The position numbers were made by a program, and so were the translations under genes. Below are positions 31,841-41,521 of a stretch of 64,000 bases of DNA, in pieces. A model generated the notes under the pieces. The model was given only the letters and a program-made list of their open reading frames with translations, was not told where the DNA came from and searched no databases. Origin of the DNA: Gilliamella sp. Pra-s52 (GTDB lineage Bacteria; Pseudomonadota; Gammaproteobacteria; Enterobacterales; Orbaceae); assembly GCF_009795805.1 (NCBI RefSeq), contig NZ_WTEY01000007.1, positions 46,263-110,262 on the forward strand, given 5' to 3'. How positions within the stretch are numbered: position 1 is the stretch's first letter; each line of letters opens with the position of its first letter.

Positions 31841-32899
31841 TTTAGGTAATAAATTATCTAAATAAGCTTTAGCGTCTTGGTCGCCTTGCTCACTAGCTTT
31901 AGTAAACCAATAGATGGCGCGTTCCAGATCTTTATCAACTCCCTCGCCTTCTAGATATTTAATACCTAAATTATACTGAGCATCAACACTGCCTTGATCT
32001 GCTGCTTTTAAATACCATTCAACGGCTTTTTGCTCGTCTTTATCAACACCGCCACCTACATCATACATTACGCCAATGTTGTATTGGGCATCAGCATTGC
32101 CTGCTTCGGCAGCCTTGGTAAACCAATATGCCGCTTGCGTATTGTCGGGTTTAGAACCCGTGCCTGTTGCATACATAATAGCTAAATTATACATAGCTAG
32201 CACATGTCCATGTTCGGCCGCTTGTGTATAAAAATAGTTAGCAGCCACATAATCTTGGGTTAAGCCGTCGCCATTTTCAGACATTAGCCCTAAATAATAT
32301 TGTGCTTCGGAAATATTATTTTTAGCTGCTTTACTAAACCAATCAGCGGCAGTCATACGATCTTTTGTTACGCCATCACCAAAAAAATACATAATACCAA
32401 GGTTTAGATAAGCGTCATAAATACCAGCATCACCAGCTTGTGAAAAGTAATCAACTGCAGTTGATGTGTTTTTTTCGACACCTTCCCCTTCTTTATACAT
32501 TAAAGCCAGATTATATTTAGCCAATGCATAATTTTGATCTGCGGCTAATTTAAAATATTTAAATGCCGCATTTAAATCACGTTTAGTCCCTAGACCACTT
32601 TGATACATAAATGCTAAGTTATTTTGTGCTTTAGCTAACCCTTGCTCAGCGGCTTTTTTATACCAAAAAAAGGCACGAACATCACTTGCTTCAACACCTG
32701 CACCTTGTTTATAGATACCTCCTAATGAATACTGCGCTTCCGCGTTTCCTTTTTCTGCAGACAAACGTAAAGAAGGGAGCAATGACTCTGTCTCTTGCAA
32801 CTTTAATTGCGTGCTGTTCGATTGTGTTTTATAACCTGCAGCCATTACACCATAAGGAATGGATAACAATACTACCAATAAAATTTTGATTTTTTTCAT
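31835..32899 (-). CDS. Secreted Sel1-like (tetratricopeptide-type) repeat protein
   Basis: A 354-residue protein with an N-terminal signal peptide (MKKIKILLVVLLSIPYGVMA, probable cleavage near residue 21). Eight 36-residue Sel1 repeats follow from about residue 48, each with the pattern A-N-A-QYNLG-MY--G-GV-KD---A--W--KA, and a short cap. Such periplasmic solenoids act as protein-interaction scaffolds in signalling or envelope processes; no enzymatic motif is present. It stands alone, converging on ppc. The repeat family is certain; the specific role is unknown. Confidence 0.9.
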   Translation of the reverse strand: MKKIKILLVVLLSIPYGVMAAGYKTQSNSTQLKLQETESLLPSLRLSAEKGNAEAQYSLGGIYKQGAGVEASDVRAFFWYKKAAEQGLAKAQNNLAFMYQSGLGTKRDLNAAFKYFKLAADQNYALAKYNLALMYKEGEGVEKNTSTAVDYFSQAGDAGIYDAYLNLGIMYFFGDGVTKDRMTAADWFSKAAKNNISEAQYYLGLMSENGDGLTQDYVAANYFYTQAAEHGHVLAMYNLAIMYATGTGSKPDNTQAAYWFTKAAEAGNADAQYNIGVMYDVGGGVDKDEQKAVEWYLKAADQGSVDAQYNLGIKYLEGEGVDKDLERAIYWFTKASEQGDQDAKAYLDNLLPKK

Positions 32900-33037
32900 A
32901 TTTATTTAAATATAATGACATTAGTAATAATTATACATAAATACAACAAAAGGAAATAGTTTTGTTTAATCGCTATCCTTTTTTAAAATTATATTTTATA
33001 TCAAGCTTAGTAATTTATTCTTTTAATAAACAAAATA

Positions 33038-34501
33038 CTACAAACCTAATTTATCCCAAATCTCATCAATACGAGCGACGATTTTTGGATCTTTTTTAAT
33101 TAATTTTCCCCATTCTCGATTAGTTTCACCAGCCCATTTATTGGTAGCATCTAGCCCCATTTTAGATCCTAATCCCGAAATAGGTGAAGCAAAATCCAAA
33201 TAATCTATTGGAGTATTATCAATAAATGTGGTGTCTCGATGAGGATCCATACGAGTTGAAATAGCCCACATCACATCCTTCCAATCACGCGCATTAATAT
33301 CATCATCACAAACAATGACAAACTTGGTATACATAAATTGCCGTAAATAAGACCAAACCCCCATCATGACACGTTTAGCATGACCAGGGTACTGTTTTTT
33401 AATTGTAACAATCGCAATACGATATGAACACCCTTCAGGTGGCAAATAAAAATCCACAATTTCAGGAAATTGTTTTTGTAAAATGGGGATAAACACTTCA
33501 TTTAAAGCAAGCCCCATAACTGCAGGCTCATCTGGTGGCCTACCGGTATAAGTAGAATGATAAATCGCATCTTTACGACGAGTTAAGTGCGTCACAGTAA
33601 ATACAGGAAATTGTTCAATTTCATTATAATAACCCGTGTGATCACCATATGGACCTTCTGATGCCAATTCATTAGGATCAATGTAACCCTCAAGAACTAT
33701 TTCTGCACTAGCTGGAACCTCTAAATCATTGGATAACGATTTAACCACTTCTGTTCGGCTACCTCTTAATAACCCAGAAAAAGCATATTCAGGTAACGTA
33801 TCAGGCACTGGTGTCACTGCACCTAAAATAGTTGCGGGATCAGCGCCAATAGCAACACTAACAGGAAATCTTTCATTAGGATGAACCTGTTGCCATTCGG
33901 CAAAATCAAGTGCACCACCACGATGAGAAAGCCAACGCATGATTAATTTATTTTTCCCTAAACACTGCAAACGATAAATACCTAAATTTTGCCGTTCTTT
34001 ATAAGGACCTTTGGTTATTGTTAGCCCCCAAGATAACAGTGGTGCTACATCATCGGGCCAGCAATGCATAATAGGTAAACGAGTCAAATCCACTTCATCA
34101 TCTTTAAAAATCATCTCTTGGCAGGGTGCTGATGAACGATGTTTAACCGGCATATTTAAGACTTGTTTATATTTAGGTAATACATTAAAAAATTGTTTTA
34201 TACCTTTTGGGGGTTCAGGTTCACGTAAAAATGCCAATAACTCACCAATTTCACGTAAAGCAGAAGTATCCTCACGTCCCATTCCCATCGCAACACGTTT
34301 AGCTGTACCAAACAAATTGCATAAAACAGGCATATCATAACCAATTGGATTCTCAAATAATAAGGCCGGACCTTCATTACGTAAAACACGATCCGCAATT
34401 TCTGTCATTTCAAGATAAGGATTAACAGGGAAAGAAATTCTTTTTAATTCACCTTGCTGCTCAAGATAATCTAAAAAATCTCTAAAATTTGAAAAATTCA
34501 T
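33038..34501 (-). CDS. ubiD: 4-hydroxy-3-polyprenylbenzoate decarboxylase UbiD
   Basis: A prenylated-FMN-dependent decarboxylase of ubiquinone synthesis. The 487 residues match the family (E. coli 497). The N-terminal [22 protein letters not shown] and the region [14 protein letters not shown] are diagnostic. The cofactor is made by UbiX, which is not in the window. The gene stands alone, 89 bases after the small secreted protein gene on the same strand. Its presence shows that ubiquinone is made, so a respiratory chain exists. Confidence 0.94.
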   Translation of the reverse strand: MNFSNFRDFLDYLEQQGELKRISFPVNPYLEMTEIADRVLRNEGPALLFENPIGYDMPVLCNLFGTAKRVAMGMGREDTSALREIGELLAFLREPEPPKGIKQFFNVLPKYKQVLNMPVKHRSSAPCQEMIFKDDEVDLTRLPIMHCWPDDVAPLLSWGLTITKGPYKERQNLGIYRLQCLGKNKLIMRWLSHRGGALDFAEWQQVHPNERFPVSVAIGADPATILGAVTPVPDTLPEYAFSGLLRGSRTEVVKSLSNDLEVPASAEIVLEGYIDPNELASEGPYGDHTGYYNEIEQFPVFTVTHLTRRKDAIYHSTYTGRPPDEPAVMGLALNEVFIPILQKQFPEIVDFYLPPEGCSYRIAIVTIKKQYPGHAKRVMMGVWSYLRQFMYTKFVIVCDDDINARDWKDVMWAISTRMDPHRDTTFIDNTPIDYLDFASPISGLGSKMGLDATNKWAGETNREWGKLIKKDPKIVARIDEIWDKLGL

Positions 34502-34589
34502 CTAACATTACTCCCTGTTACTGACTCATTCTCAGTTAACCTATCCAAAAATATTTTTTACTTTACTATTAACATATCTTTGAATTTAA

Positions 34590-35006
34590 CTAATCTTCAT
34601 CAAAATTTTCGCTATATATAGGTACTTGCTTATTTAAATTACACTCAACGATTTTCGGTAATAAAGCCTCAAATTGTTTTTTGTCAACCTCAACAAAGTT
34701 ATCCTGATCAACTTGATAAAATAGATATTGCTCAGATTGATCATCAAATAAAAAAGAAGCTATCCAATCATTTCGATCATCGTTATTTTCATTAGCAAAT
34801 ATCTTAATGATACTGCTTTCCCGCTTTTCTGGTTGATTATGTAATTTAAAATCAATTATTTTTTCAGCTATATTTGAATCGTAATCATCAAAAATAATAT
34901 AGTCATTTTGATTAGGTTGGCATTTTTTTATATTTATTTCAGCATGACTGGTTAAAACAAAACAACATAAACAAGACAACACAACCGCAGATAGACTCAA
35001 TTTCAT
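34590..35006 (-). CDS. Small secreted protein of unknown function
   Basis: A 138-residue acidic protein with a clear signal peptide (MKLSLSAVVLSCLCCFVLTSHA, cleavage near 22). The mature part is rich in Asp, Asn and Glu and has two cysteines (CQPNQND at the start and ECNLNKQ near the end) that could form a disulphide. I recognise no family. A good ribosome binding site (AGAGGC) precedes the ATG. It starts 10 bases after nudB and is therefore the probable third gene of aspS-nudB-orf. It is probably a periplasmic protein restricted to this lineage. Confidence 0.7.
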   Translation of the reverse strand: MKLSLSAVVLSCLCCFVLTSHAEINIKKCQPNQNDYIIFDDYDSNIAEKIIDFKLHNQPEKRESSIIKIFANENNDDRNDWIASFLFDDQSEQYLFYQVDQDNFVEVDKKQFEALLPKIVECNLNKQVPIYSENFDED

Positions 35007-35016
35007 TTTCAGCCTC

Positions 35017-35469
35017 TTAATTAGATTTAATCAAATTATAGATTTTACCAATAGCCTCACTATTATTGGGTGATAAAGTAAGCTTGGCAGCATCATCAAT
35101 CGTTAGCCACTGATAAGCTAAATGTTCAGTAAGTATAGGCGTTATCTCATTAATAAGTGGCAGATAAAACCAATGCTCTTTATTTACCTTAACTTCTGGC
35201 GCATATTTATGTCTAAATTGTGGAAAAATGTCAAACTCAATGGTACGTTTTGCATCAATTAACTCAAGGTTTTGTTCAATAATATTAATACCAGTTTCTT
35301 CAAAAACTTCACGAATCGCTGTTTCTTTTGGTAACTCGTCAGCTTCCATACTACCTGTCACTGATTGCCAAAAATTAGGGTCATCTTGCCGCTGTAACAT
35401 AAGACAACGCTTTGTTGTCTGGCAGTAGATTACTACCAGAACAGATTCAGGATTTTTGAATTTTTTCAT
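35017..35469 (-). CDS. nudB: Dihydroneopterin triphosphate diphosphatase (Nudix)
   Basis: Removes pyrophosphate from dihydroneopterin triphosphate in folate synthesis. The 150-residue Nudix protein has a full Nudix box beginning GSMEADELPKETA and continuing REVFEETGI, with the REUXEE core intact. The N-terminal FKNPESVLVVIYC is like E. coli NudB. It follows aspS by six bases, as in enterobacteria where aspS and nudB adjoin. Confidence 0.92.
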   Translation of the reverse strand: MKKFKNPESVLVVIYCQTTKRCLMLQRQDDPNFWQSVTGSMEADELPKETAIREVFEETGINIIEQNLELIDAKRTIEFDIFPQFRHKYAPEVKVNKEHWFYLPLINEITPILTEHLAYQWLTIDDAAKLTLSPNNSEAIGKIYNLIKSN

Positions 35470-35475
35470 TAAATA

Positions 35476-37236
35476 TTACTGCTTTTTACTCACTTCAATA
35501 CCAAGTTCAGTTAATGCAGCGACATTGGCTGGACTTGGTGCATCAGTAAGTAAACACGTTGCGGCTGTTGTTTTCGGAAATGCAATCACATCACGAATAT
35601 TATCAGTACCGGTTAACAGCATTGTTAATCTATCTAAACCGAATGCCAGTCCTGCATGTGGTGGCGTACCATATTTTAATGCATCAAGTAAAAAACCAAA
35701 CTTTTCACGTTGTTCGTGTTCATTAATCCCTAAAATAGAAAAGACAGCTTGTTGCATTTCGCTACGGTGAATACGGACAGAACCACCACCAACTTCATAA
35801 CCATTAATCACCATATCATAGGCATTTGCAACTGCATTTTCAGGATTATTGATAAGCTCTTCTGGCGTAAAGTCTTTTGGCGAAGTAAATGGATGATGCA
35901 TAGCACTTAGCCCTTCGTCAGTTTCTTCAAACATAGGGAAATCGACAACCCAAAGTACTGCCCATTTACTTTCGTCAGTTAAGCCTAAATCTTTACCAAC
36001 TTTTAAACGTAATGCACCTAACGCATCACTAACAACTTTATAGCTATCTGCGCCAAATAATAAGATATCGCCATCTTTTGCATTAGCACGATCAAGCAAC
36101 GCTTCCATTTGCGACTCATTAAAGAATTTTGCAACAGGACTTTGAACACCCTCTAACCCTTTACTACGTTCGTTTACTTTAATCCATGCCATACCTTTAG
36201 CACCATACACGGAAATAAACTGCGTATATTCATCCAATTGTTTACGCGTTAATTGAGCACCATTTGGAACGCAAAGTAATGCTACACGTCCTTTCGGATC
36301 ATTTGCTGGTGTTGAAAACACTTTAAAATCAACATCTTTAACTAAATCAGCTACATCAATAATTTCGAGCGGATTACGCAAATCTGGTTTATCACTACCA
36401 TAACGACGCATCGCTTCGGCAAAAGTCATAATAGGAAACTTACCTAAATCCACATTTTTAACATGTAACCAAAGTTCACGAATCATCTGTTCCATAACCT
36501 CGCGCACTTGCTCGGCTGTCATAAATGACGTTTCGACATCAATTTGAGTAAATTCAGGTTGACGATCGGCTCGCAAATCTTCATCACGAAAACATTTCAC
36601 AATTTGATAATAACGGTCAAAACCTGACATCATTAACAATTGCTTAAATAACTGTGGTGATTGTGGAAGGGCATAAAACTCGCCCTTGTGAATTCGGCTT
36701 GGAACTAAGTAATCTCGAGCGCCTTCAGGCGTTGCTTTGGTTAACATAGGGGTTTCAATATCTAAAAAGCCATGTTCGTTCATAAACGAACGCACAAATG
36801 CAGTAATTTTAGCCCGAGTTTTAAAAATAGCTGACATCTCAGGACGACGTAAATCGATATAACGATATTTTAGACGCTGTTCTTCGCTATTGTTTTGATT
36901 GAAATCAAGTGGTAAAACATCGCTACGATTAAATATCGTTAATTCTGTCGCCAACACTTCAACCTCGCCTGTGGCCATATCTTTATTGATTTGACCTTCG
37001 GGACGGGCTCTTACTTTACCTTTAATTTGGATACAAAATTCATTACGAAGTTCACCAGCAAGTTGATATGCTTGTTGATAATCAGGATCGAAAAAAACTT
37101 GTACAATACCTTCACGATCACGCATATCAATAAAAATCATACCACCTAAGTCTCGACGTTTATTAACCCAGCCACATAGATTAACTTCTTGATTAATATG
37201 ACTTGCATTGAGTTGTCCGCAATAAATTGTTCTCAT
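35476..37236 (-). CDS. aspS: Aspartyl-tRNA synthetase
   Basis: Class II synthetase of 586 residues (E. coli 590), starting MRTIYCGQL at 37236 with CAGGATATTTTA ahead of it; the frame is open 16 codons further but without a ribosome binding site. An N-terminal OB-fold binds the anticodon ([20 protein letters not shown]). Motif 2 [14 protein letters not shown] and motif 3 GLAFGLDRL frame the active site, and the bacterial GAD insertion domain is in between. A Fur-like sequence and half of an inverted repeat lie 26-45 bases upstream. Confidence 0.96.
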   Translation of the reverse strand: MRTIYCGQLNASHINQEVNLCGWVNKRRDLGGMIFIDMRDREGIVQVFFDPDYQQAYQLAGELRNEFCIQIKGKVRARPEGQINKDMATGEVEVLATELTIFNRSDVLPLDFNQNNSEEQRLKYRYIDLRRPEMSAIFKTRAKITAFVRSFMNEHGFLDIETPMLTKATPEGARDYLVPSRIHKGEFYALPQSPQLFKQLLMMSGFDRYYQIVKCFRDEDLRADRQPEFTQIDVETSFMTAEQVREVMEQMIRELWLHVKNVDLGKFPIMTFAEAMRRYGSDKPDLRNPLEIIDVADLVKDVDFKVFSTPANDPKGRVALLCVPNGAQLTRKQLDEYTQFISVYGAKGMAWIKVNERSKGLEGVQSPVAKFFNESQMEALLDRANAKDGDILLFGADSYKVVSDALGALRLKVGKDLGLTDESKWAVLWVVDFPMFEETDEGLSAMHHPFTSPKDFTPEELINNPENAVANAYDMVINGYEVGGGSVRIHRSEMQQAVFSILGINEHEQREKFGFLLDALKYGTPPHAGLAFGLDRLTMLLTGTDNIRDVIAFPKTTAATCLLTDAPSPANVAALTELGIEVSKKQ

Positions 37237-37261
37237 TAAAATATCCTGTAAACTATTAACA

Positions 37262-37327
37262 AAATGATAATTATTATAGAGCAATTTATCAGGGTATAAA
37301 GACCATGATTTAAAATAATTATCATTT
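37262..37327. repeat. Separated inverted repeat with a Fur-like sequence upstream of aspS
   Basis: The 13-base AAATGATAATTAT (37262-37274) is perfectly repeated in inverse at 37315-37327, 40 bases apart. The bases 37260-37278 match the 19-base Fur consensus at 15 positions. In so AT-rich a genome a chance match is possible. The region serves aspS (-) and the nicotinamidase operon (+). Confidence 0.4.
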
Positions 37328-37523
37328 AATTTATTTATAGCTAGTTTTTGAAAATAAATTTACTTTATAAAAGTTTTTATAAAATAGATTAAATTCAAAA
37401 AGATACTAATTACATCTTAATTATGTAAAAACATAGAATCAAATTACTCATTGAAAATAACTTGTCATATCAAGTATTTATTAATAAGCTTTAACATTAT
37501 TTAATAAATTAATCATATTTGAT

Positions 37524-38069
37524 ATGAAGGCTTTAATTTCAATTGATTATACGAATGATTTTGTTGCTGATAACGGAACGTTAACAACAGGTCTGGTTGG
37601 TCAAAAAATTGAAACAGAAATGTTAAACATAACAGAATCATTTATAAAAAATGATGATTTTGTCGTTTTTGCTATCGATGCCCATGATCCTTCTGATAAA
37701 TTTCATCCTGAAGATTCTCTCTTTCCTCCTCATAATATTATCGGCACTTTAGGACAACAACTATTTGGTCGTTTAAATAAACTTTATCAACAATATAAAG
37801 ATACTGATCATGTTTATTGGATCAATAAACGCCACTACTCAGCATTTTGTGGAACAGACCTTGATTTGCGGCTACGTGAAAGAAACATCAAACACGTCCA
37901 TTTAACGGGTGTGTGTACTGATATTTGCATATTGCATACAGCGGTAGATGCCTATAATTTAGGATATAAAATATTCATTCATCAAAATGCTGTTGCTAGT
38001 TTTGATCCAATCGGCCATCAATGGGCATTAAATCATTTTAAAAATACCTTAGGGGCAACAATAATTTAA
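37524..38069 (+). CDS. pncA: Nicotinamidase-like cysteine hydrolase (isochorismatase superfamily)
   Basis: A 181-residue protein with the catalytic triad of the family: Asp in MKALISIDYTNDF, Lys in NKRHYSAF and Cys in GVCTDICILHTA. The metal-site stretch IDAHDPSDKFHPE is present. Overall it resembles the nicotinamidase of streptococci, as I recall that sequence, more than the enterobacterial PncA, which hints at transfer from a Gram-positive donor. Nicotinamidase turns nicotinamide into nicotinate for NAD salvage. It begins a run with a DUF3100 protein, a small membrane protein and an M20 peptidase, so a different amide substrate is possible. No clear ribosome binding site is seen. Confidence 0.7.
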   Translation: MKALISIDYTNDFVADNGTLTTGLVGQKIETEMLNITESFIKNDDFVVFAIDAHDPSDKFHPEDSLFPPHNIIGTLGQQLFGRLNKLYQQYKDTDHVYWINKRHYSAFCGTDLDLRLRERNIKHVHLTGVCTDICILHTAVDAYNLGYKIFIHQNAVASFDPIGHQWALNHFKNTLGATII

Positions 38070-38098
38070 AAATTTTAAAAATAAATTAAGGAGTAAGA

Positions 38099-38887
38099 AT
38101 GGATGTTTTACGAGACTATAAAGTACATTTACTAGCATTAGTCGTTGTTTTAATATGTGAGTTCATCGGTAGGCAATCTATCTGGACTATTGCCGTGTAC
38201 CCAATGTTATATGCCATGATTATTGGCGGAATAATTAGCCTTCCCAAACTAAAAATATTAAAACTAAAAAATATGAATAATGCCAGCGCCATCATGATAG
38301 TGACATTAATGTTACTTATCGCAAAACTTGGGGTTGCTGTTGGTCCTAAAATTGATATGATCTTAAAAGATGCAAAATTAGCATTAATTTTTCAAGAGTT
38401 AGGTCATTTTGCTGGCACGATTTTATTAGGTTTACCACTAGCCATGCTACTAGGCATGAAACGCGAAGCGGTGGGTGCAACTTATTCTGTCGCGCGTGAA
38501 CCCAATATCGCCATTGTTGCCGACAAATATGGATTAGATTCAGCAGAAGGTCGAGGCGTTATGGCGATGTATGTTTGTGGCACACTTTATGGTGCTATTT
38601 GGATGAGCATACTTGCTAGTGTAATGGCAAAATTAGATATCCTCCATCCTTATGCGTTGGCTATGGGTGCAGGAGTTGGAAGTGGCAGTATGATGGCCGC
38701 ATCACTCGCACCAATAAGTGACCTTTATCCAGAAATAGCTAGTGAAATCAAAGCCTATGCAACAACCGCAAACTTAATGTCAAGTATTGTTGGCATTTAT
38801 ATTTATACACTATTTTCGTTACCTTTCGCCTCTTTCTTATATAACCTATTTGCCCGCTTACGACGTAACAAAAAAGGAGCGTTATAA
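38099..38887 (+). CDS. DUF3100 integral membrane protein, putative transporter
   Basis: A 262-residue protein with about eight hydrophobic segments, of the DUF3100 type. Recognisable stretches are REPNIAIVADKYGL and GAGVGSGSMMAASLAPISDLYP in a re-entrant-like Gly-rich region. Nothing catalytic is seen. It lies 29 bases after the nicotinamidase-like gene, with AAGGAGTAAG before the ATG. It overlaps the next small membrane gene by one base (TAATG), which implies translational coupling. In context it probably imports the substrate of the M20 enzyme; this is inference. Confidence 0.7.
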   Translation: MDVLRDYKVHLLALVVVLICEFIGRQSIWTIAVYPMLYAMIIGGIISLPKLKILKLKNMNNASAIMIVTLMLLIAKLGVAVGPKIDMILKDAKLALIFQELGHFAGTILLGLPLAMLLGMKREAVGATYSVAREPNIAIVADKYGLDSAEGRGVMAMYVCGTLYGAIWMSILASVMAKLDILHPYALAMGAGVGSGSMMAASLAPISDLYPEIASEIKAYATTANLMSSIVGIYIYTLFSLPFASFLYNLFARLRRNKKGAL

Positions 38888-39336
38888 TGAAAACGTTAGA
38901 AACAATATTTTTACTGATCTTAGTTGCCATTATTATGGCTGCTGGGAATACTGTAGGTTACAAAGTTGATTTTATGCTGTCATTACAAGCATTATCAATC
39001 TTAGTTGCGATATCAATAGTCGGATATTTTGTTGGCAAAGTTCCATTATTAAACAAATTTCCAGTTATTTTATGGGTATCAGTCGTAGCCGCAGTGGCTT
39101 CATCGCCAATATTTCCTTATCATGAACAAGTTGTTTCAATTACTGATCAGGTTTCATTATTGGCGGTTTGTACTCCAGTGCTAGCTTATGCTGGACTAGC
39201 TATTGGTAAAGATTTAGCACTATTTAAAAACATCTCATGGCGAATCATTCCTGTATCATTAGCCGTATTTTCAGGCACTTTTATTTTTGCCGCAATCATT
39301 GCACAAATCACCTTGCATTGGGAAGGTGTGATCTAA
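38887..39336 (+). CDS. Small membrane partner of the DUF3100 protein
   Basis: A 149-residue protein with four or five transmembrane segments and no catalytic motif. Its start codon overlaps the stop of the DUF3100 gene (TAATG), with AAAAAAGGAGCG as ribosome binding site inside that gene. The size, coupling and alternating hydrophobic layout suggest the second subunit of a two-component carrier. I do not recognise a named family with certainty. Confidence 0.65.
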   Translation: MKTLETIFLLILVAIIMAAGNTVGYKVDFMLSLQALSILVAISIVGYFVGKVPLLNKFPVILWVSVVAAVASSPIFPYHEQVVSITDQVSLLAVCTPVLAYAGLAIGKDLALFKNISWRIIPVSLAVFSGTFIFAAIIAQITLHWEGVI

Positions 39337-39354
39337 TTCAGATTAGGATTTATC

Positions 39355-40674
39355 ATGACAAAAGAAGAACTTAAAAAAAAGGTTTGTAACGCCATTGCAA
39401 ACCGCAAAGCCGATATCAAAGCAATTGCCGAATCAATTTGGGCAGAACCTGAACTTGGTTATAAAGAACACAAAACAGCCAAAAAAGTCGAAGAAACGTT
39501 TGAAAAACTGGGTGTTCCATTTAAAAACAAATTAGCACTAACAGGCGTTAAAGGACGCTTAAAAGGGGGAAAAGGCAGTAAATACAGTATTGCTATTATT
39601 GGCGAGCTTGATGCCATTATCTGTGCCGATCACCCTGCTGCTGACGAAACATCGGGCGCTGCGCACTGTTGTGGTCACAATGCCCAAATTGCCAATATGA
39701 TGGCCGTAACAATGGGGCTGATTGATTCGGGTGCAATGCAATTTTTAGCGGGCGATGTTGTGCCATTTGCAGTACCTGCAGAAGAATATGTTGAAATCAC
39801 TTATCGTAATCGCCTAATTGAAGAAGGCAAAATCAACTATATCGGTGGCAAGCCAGAATTGATTTCGCGTGGTGAATTTGATGATGTTGATATGGCACTA
39901 CAAATACATTTAACTAGCGTACCTAACGATCGCCAAAATGGATTTATTGAAATATCAACAACCAGCAATGGTTTTATCGGTAAATTAATTAAATACAAAG
40001 GCGAAGCATCACACGCGGCGGCTGCACCACACGCAGGTGTCAACGCCTTAAATGCTGCAATGATGGGAATGATGGGCGTACACGCCATTCGCGAAACATT
40101 TCAAGAAAAAGACTACATTAGATTCCACCCAATTATAACCCAAGGCGGTGATTTAGTTAATGTAATTCCAAGCGATGTCAGAATGGAAAGCTATGTGCGC
40201 GCAGGCAATGTACCTGCCATGATCGATGCGAACGAACGAATAAACCAAGCACTAAAAGCAGGCGCAATGGCGGTTGGGGCAACGTGTGAAATTAAAGACC
40301 TACCGGGTTATTTACCTTTACAAAACAACCCAACACTGAATGACTTTTTACAAAGCAATGCACAAGATCTTATTGGTGCTGATAATGTTTGGGTTGCGCC
40401 CCACATGACAGGCAGTACCGATACGGGCGATTTATCGCACATTATGCCAGTTAGCCACCCATGGATTGGTTCGGTTCGTGGGGTTTTACATGGTAAAGAC
40501 TACACCGTATTTGATGAAGAAATGGCTTACATCCGCCCAGCCCAAATGATGGCCTGCACAATCATCGACTTACTTTATGATGACGCACAGCCAGCACAAA
40601 CACTCATGTCAAACTACACTCCACTTATGACCAAAGAAGAATATTTAAAATTCTTATCAGGTTTTGACAAATAA
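39355..40674 (+). CDS. M20 family amidohydrolase/peptidase (M20D-like)
   Basis: A 439-residue cytoplasmic zinc hydrolase. Metal and catalytic residues are in GELDAIICADHP, CCGHNAQIANMM, PAEEYVEIT and the dimerisation-domain ASHAAAAPHAGVNALNA; a late His lies in APHMTGSTDTGDLSHIMP. The family includes AbgA-type aminobenzoylglutamate hydrolases and N-acyl-amino-acid hydrolases. It ends the nicotinamidase/DUF3100/small-protein run, 18 bases after the last gene. An amide or N-acyl amino acid brought in by the membrane pair would be its natural substrate; which one cannot be read from the sequence. Confidence 0.82.
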   Translation: MTKEELKKKVCNAIANRKADIKAIAESIWAEPELGYKEHKTAKKVEETFEKLGVPFKNKLALTGVKGRLKGGKGSKYSIAIIGELDAIICADHPAADETSGAAHCCGHNAQIANMMAVTMGLIDSGAMQFLAGDVVPFAVPAEEYVEITYRNRLIEEGKINYIGGKPELISRGEFDDVDMALQIHLTSVPNDRQNGFIEISTTSNGFIGKLIKYKGEASHAAAAPHAGVNALNAAMMGMMGVHAIRETFQEKDYIRFHPIITQGGDLVNVIPSDVRMESYVRAGNVPAMIDANERINQALKAGAMAVGATCEIKDLPGYLPLQNNPTLNDFLQSNAQDLIGADNVWVAPHMTGSTDTGDLSHIMPVSHPWIGSVRGVLHGKDYTVFDEEMAYIRPAQMMACTIIDLLYDDAQPAQTLMSNYTPLMTKEEYLKFLSGFDK

Positions 40675-40678
40675 TCTT

Positions 40679-40715
40679 AACAGCTTGGCATATTGTCGTG
40701 CCAAGCTGTTATAAT
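40679..40715 (+). other. 12-bp inverted repeat with an overlapping promoter before moeB
   Basis: Perfect arms AACAGCTTGGCA (40679-40690) and TGCCAAGCTGTT (40699-40710) are only five bases after the M20 stop. The hairpin could end that operon, but the T-run is only TT. A consensus TATAAT (40710-40715) abuts the right arm, with TTGGCA (40685-40690) 19 bases upstream. The dyad may therefore be part of the moeB promoter or an operator over it. Confidence 0.6.
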
Positions 40716-40747
40716 GCGACTTATATTCACAACAATCATCACACCAT

Positions 40748-41521
40748 ATGCAACAGCTCACTGATCAAGAATTGTTTCGTTATGATAGACAAATCACATT
40801 ACACGGTTTTGACATTGATAAACAACAAATATTAAAAAACAGTTCCGCCCTGATCATTGGTTTAGGTGGACTTGGCTGTGGGGCATCGCTTTATTTAGCC
40901 GCTTCGGGGGTAGGCAAATTAACGTTAGTGGATTTTGACACCGTATCAAAATCTAACTTAAATCGACAGATTTTATATACTGAAAATGCCATCAATCAAT
41001 ACAAAGTCGACGTTGCAAAACAAACCTTAGTCAATATTAATACCAACATATTGATTGACACAGTAAATAAGCAACTCGACGATAACAACCTCATATCGCT
41101 TATCAAACAGCATGACATTATCATCGACTGTACCGATAACTTAGCAACCCGAGAACAAATTAACCGTTGCTGTTTTCAAGTAAAAAAACCGCTAGTTTCT
41201 GGAGCGGCAATCCGTATGGAAGGATTACTAAGCGTATTTACTTACCAACCCGATGAACCCTGTTATCATTGTCTAAGCCACTTATTTGGTAAAGATCAGC
41301 TTACTTGCGTTGAAACAGGCGTCATGGCGCCACTGGTTGGCATGTTTGGCTCAATGCAAGCCTTAGAAGCCATAAAAGTGCTCACTCAATATGGAAAGCC
41401 CCTAATTGGACGTCTATTAATGATTGACACAATGACAATGGAATTTAACCAAATCAAAATAACCAAACAACCTAACTGCCGTGTTTGTAGCAATGGTAAT
41501 ACCAATCAGGTTTCTCAATGA
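40748..41521 (+). CDS. moeB: Molybdopterin-synthase adenylyltransferase
   Basis: MoeB adenylates the C-terminus of MoaD for sulphur loading in molybdenum cofactor synthesis. The 257 residues align along the whole length with E. coli MoeB. They show the ATP loop LIIGLGGLGCGAS, the adenylation residues DFDTVSKSNLNRQ, the DCTDN motif, and two Cys pairs (CYHCLS and CRVC) for zinc. ThiF is a possible alternative, but SGAAIRMEGLLSVFTY favours MoeB. It overlaps dusC by four bases. moeA is not adjacent. Confidence 0.9.
   Translation: MQQLTDQELFRYDRQITLHGFDIDKQQILKNSSALIIGLGGLGCGASLYLAASGVGKLTLVDFDTVSKSNLNRQILYTENAINQYKVDVAKQTLVNINTNILIDTVNKQLDDNNLISLIKQHDIIIDCTDNLATREQINRCCFQVKKPLVSGAAIRMEGLLSVFTYQPDEPCYHCLSHLFGKDQLTCVETGVMAPLVGMFGSMQALEAIKVLTQYGKPLIGRLLMIDTMTMEFNQIKITKQPNCRVCSNGNTNQVSQ

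Noticed and set aside
40748..41521. ThiF instead of MoeB
   Set aside because: The full-length match including SGAAIRMEGLLSVFTY and the absence of thi genes nearby favour MoeB.
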